From Nocardioides sp. T2.26MG-1 (GTDB taxonomy: Bacteria; Actinomycetota; Actinomycetes; Propionibacteriales; Nocardioidaceae), in contig NZ_CATNLZ010000034.1 in the NCBI RefSeq assembly GCF_950101795.1, positions 186,001 through 250,000 of the forward strand: DNA of 64,000 nucleotides, read 5' to 3'. Made by a program: the position numbers and the translations under genes. Shown here in pieces: positions 63,292 to 64,000 of the stretch. Position 1 is the stretch's first letter. Every line of letters starts with the position of its first letter. The notes below the pieces were generated by a model. That model did not search any database. It worked only from the letters and a program-made list of their open reading frames with translations, and had not been told where the DNA came from.

Positions 63292-63887
63292 TCCTGACTT
63301 CCGCACTTCAGGCGTTCGGGCTGTTCATTGCCACCAACATCGACGACATCATCGTGCTCTCGCTGTTCTTTGCCCGAGGAGCCGGACGAAGCGGGACCAC
63401 AACTCGAATCTTGGCCGGTCAGTACCTCGGCTTCGCTGGCATCTTGGCCGCAGCGGTGCTCGTCTCATTGGGGGCAGGAGCCTTCTTGCCCGAGGAGGCA
63501 ATCCCCTACTTCGGCCTCATCCCGTTGGCCTTGGGCCTCTGGGCGGCATGGCAGGCTTGGCGTGACGGCGACGATGACGATGACGAGGCGAAGGTCGCGG
63601 GCAAGTCTGTGGCGGCCTGGACGGTCGCCGCAGTCACCTTCGCCAACGGTGGTGACAACATCGGGGTCTACGTTCCTGTCTTCCTCAACGTGGGTCCCGC
63701 CGCGACTGCCGCGTACTGCGTCGTATTCCTCATCCTGGTGGCGGCGCTGGTCGTGCTGGCGAAGTTCGTTGCCACTCGTCCGGGTATCAACGAGGTCCTT
63801 GAGCGTTGGGAGCATGTGCTGTTTCCGATCGTCCTCATCGGACTGGGCATCGTGATTCTGTGGGGCGGCGGAGCGTCCGGCCTCTGA
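63288..63887 (+). CDS. cadD: Cadmium resistance transporter CadD
   Basis: 199 residues, about six transmembrane helices, GTG start overlapping the cmtR stop. The repeats with NIDDIIVLSLFFARG (helix 1) and FANGGDNIGVYVPVF (helix 4) are the CadD-family signatures; a cytoplasmic Asp/Glu-rich loop (RDGDDDDDEAK) may bind metal. It confers cadmium resistance, probably by efflux. The distal 113 nt of the window (63888-64000) hold nothing recognised. Confidence 0.92.
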   Translation: MILTSALQAFGLFIATNIDDIIVLSLFFARGAGRSGTTTRILAGQYLGFAGILAAAVLVSLGAGAFLPEEAIPYFGLIPLALGLWAAWQAWRDGDDDDDEAKVAGKSVAAWTVAAVTFANGGDNIGVYVPVFLNVGPAATAAYCVVFLILVAALVVLAKFVATRPGINEVLERWEHVLFPIVLIGLGIVILWGGGASGL

Positions 63888-64000
63888 TGTGACGACGCGA
63901 GTTGGACTCTCAGGTGGAGGCCGTTGCGATGTCAGGTGGCATTTTCGACCGGTGCGGCCCTCTGGATCTGCCGCGTTGAGGGCGGCTACGCTCGTCCGGA

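Overview
The window is high-GC DNA with ATG/GTG/TTG starts, many 4-nt stop/start overlaps, mycobacterial-type CsoR and CmtR metal sensors and an actinobacterial style of conjugation genes. It most likely comes from an actinobacterium (Nocardioides-like or a related soil/water genus; the genus cannot be fixed from sequence alone). It is almost entirely accessory DNA: a stack of metal-resistance operons, mobile elements and conjugation genes. No rRNA, complete tRNA, CRISPR array, replication initiator or partition gene was seen.

Region 1 (1-18.2 kb) is a large copper-resistance island. On the minus strand lie csoR, a Cys-rich copper chaperone, copA (CPC type) and a second P-type ATPase with a CPD motif, running off the left edge. 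Also on the minus strand are a two-component system followed by a glutaredoxin, a CcdA-like membrane protein and a membrane-anchored redoxin. On the plus strand lie a SHOCT protein, a Tat-exported multicopper oxidase, small His-rich membrane proteins, a nuclease-like/AAA pair, a three-gene ABC exporter whose ATPase carries a C-terminal YHS metal-binding domain, and a YncE-like beta-propeller. Five copies of one direct repeat with an 11-nt period (CTTCA-N6-CTTCA) sit upstream of these units and probably define the regulon of the local response regulator.

Region 2 (18.3-33.4 kb) starts at a tRNA 3'-end fragment with a terminator, which looks like an attachment-site scar. It carries a DUF4062 protein, an unknown protein and a two-gene unit with a degenerate ImmA/IrrE-like domain (possible defence or stress genes). 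Then come an IS3-family element killed by a frameshift, a lipoprotein-maturation set (lnt and lgt) with M56/BlaI regulators, a DUF305 lipoprotein and a PFOR remnant, and a second IS3-family element killed by a nonsense codon that has cut a secreted-protein gene.

Region 3 (33-53 kb) holds conjugation genes that enclose a mercury operon. There is a 1970-residue relaxase-helicase-primase fusion and divergent merR/merA with merB, a small CC-containing membrane protein, a thioredoxin-like lipoprotein and a CcdA homologue. An IS481 transposase has run into an M48 protease. The rest is a conjugation operon with a VirD4/TraG coupling ATPase, its probable separate membrane partner, and a 1040-residue secreted protein with two endonuclease/exonuclease/phosphatase domains plus peptidoglycan-hydrolase domains.

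Region 4 (53-64 kb) starts with a trio of tyrosine recombinase, small HTH protein and Zn-ribbon recombinase-like protein, resembling Tn554 in gene content and protein sizes. It continues with a lipoprotein, another tyrosine recombinase, a methyltransferase, an IS110 transposase with an internal 66-nt duplication, a small thioredoxin-like pair and a cmtR-cadD cadmium/lead operon.

The theme is heavy-metal handling (Cu, Hg, Cd). Both the copper and mercury operons pair a metal module with thiol-redox membrane proteins, all carried on DNA shaped by conjugation and transposition.
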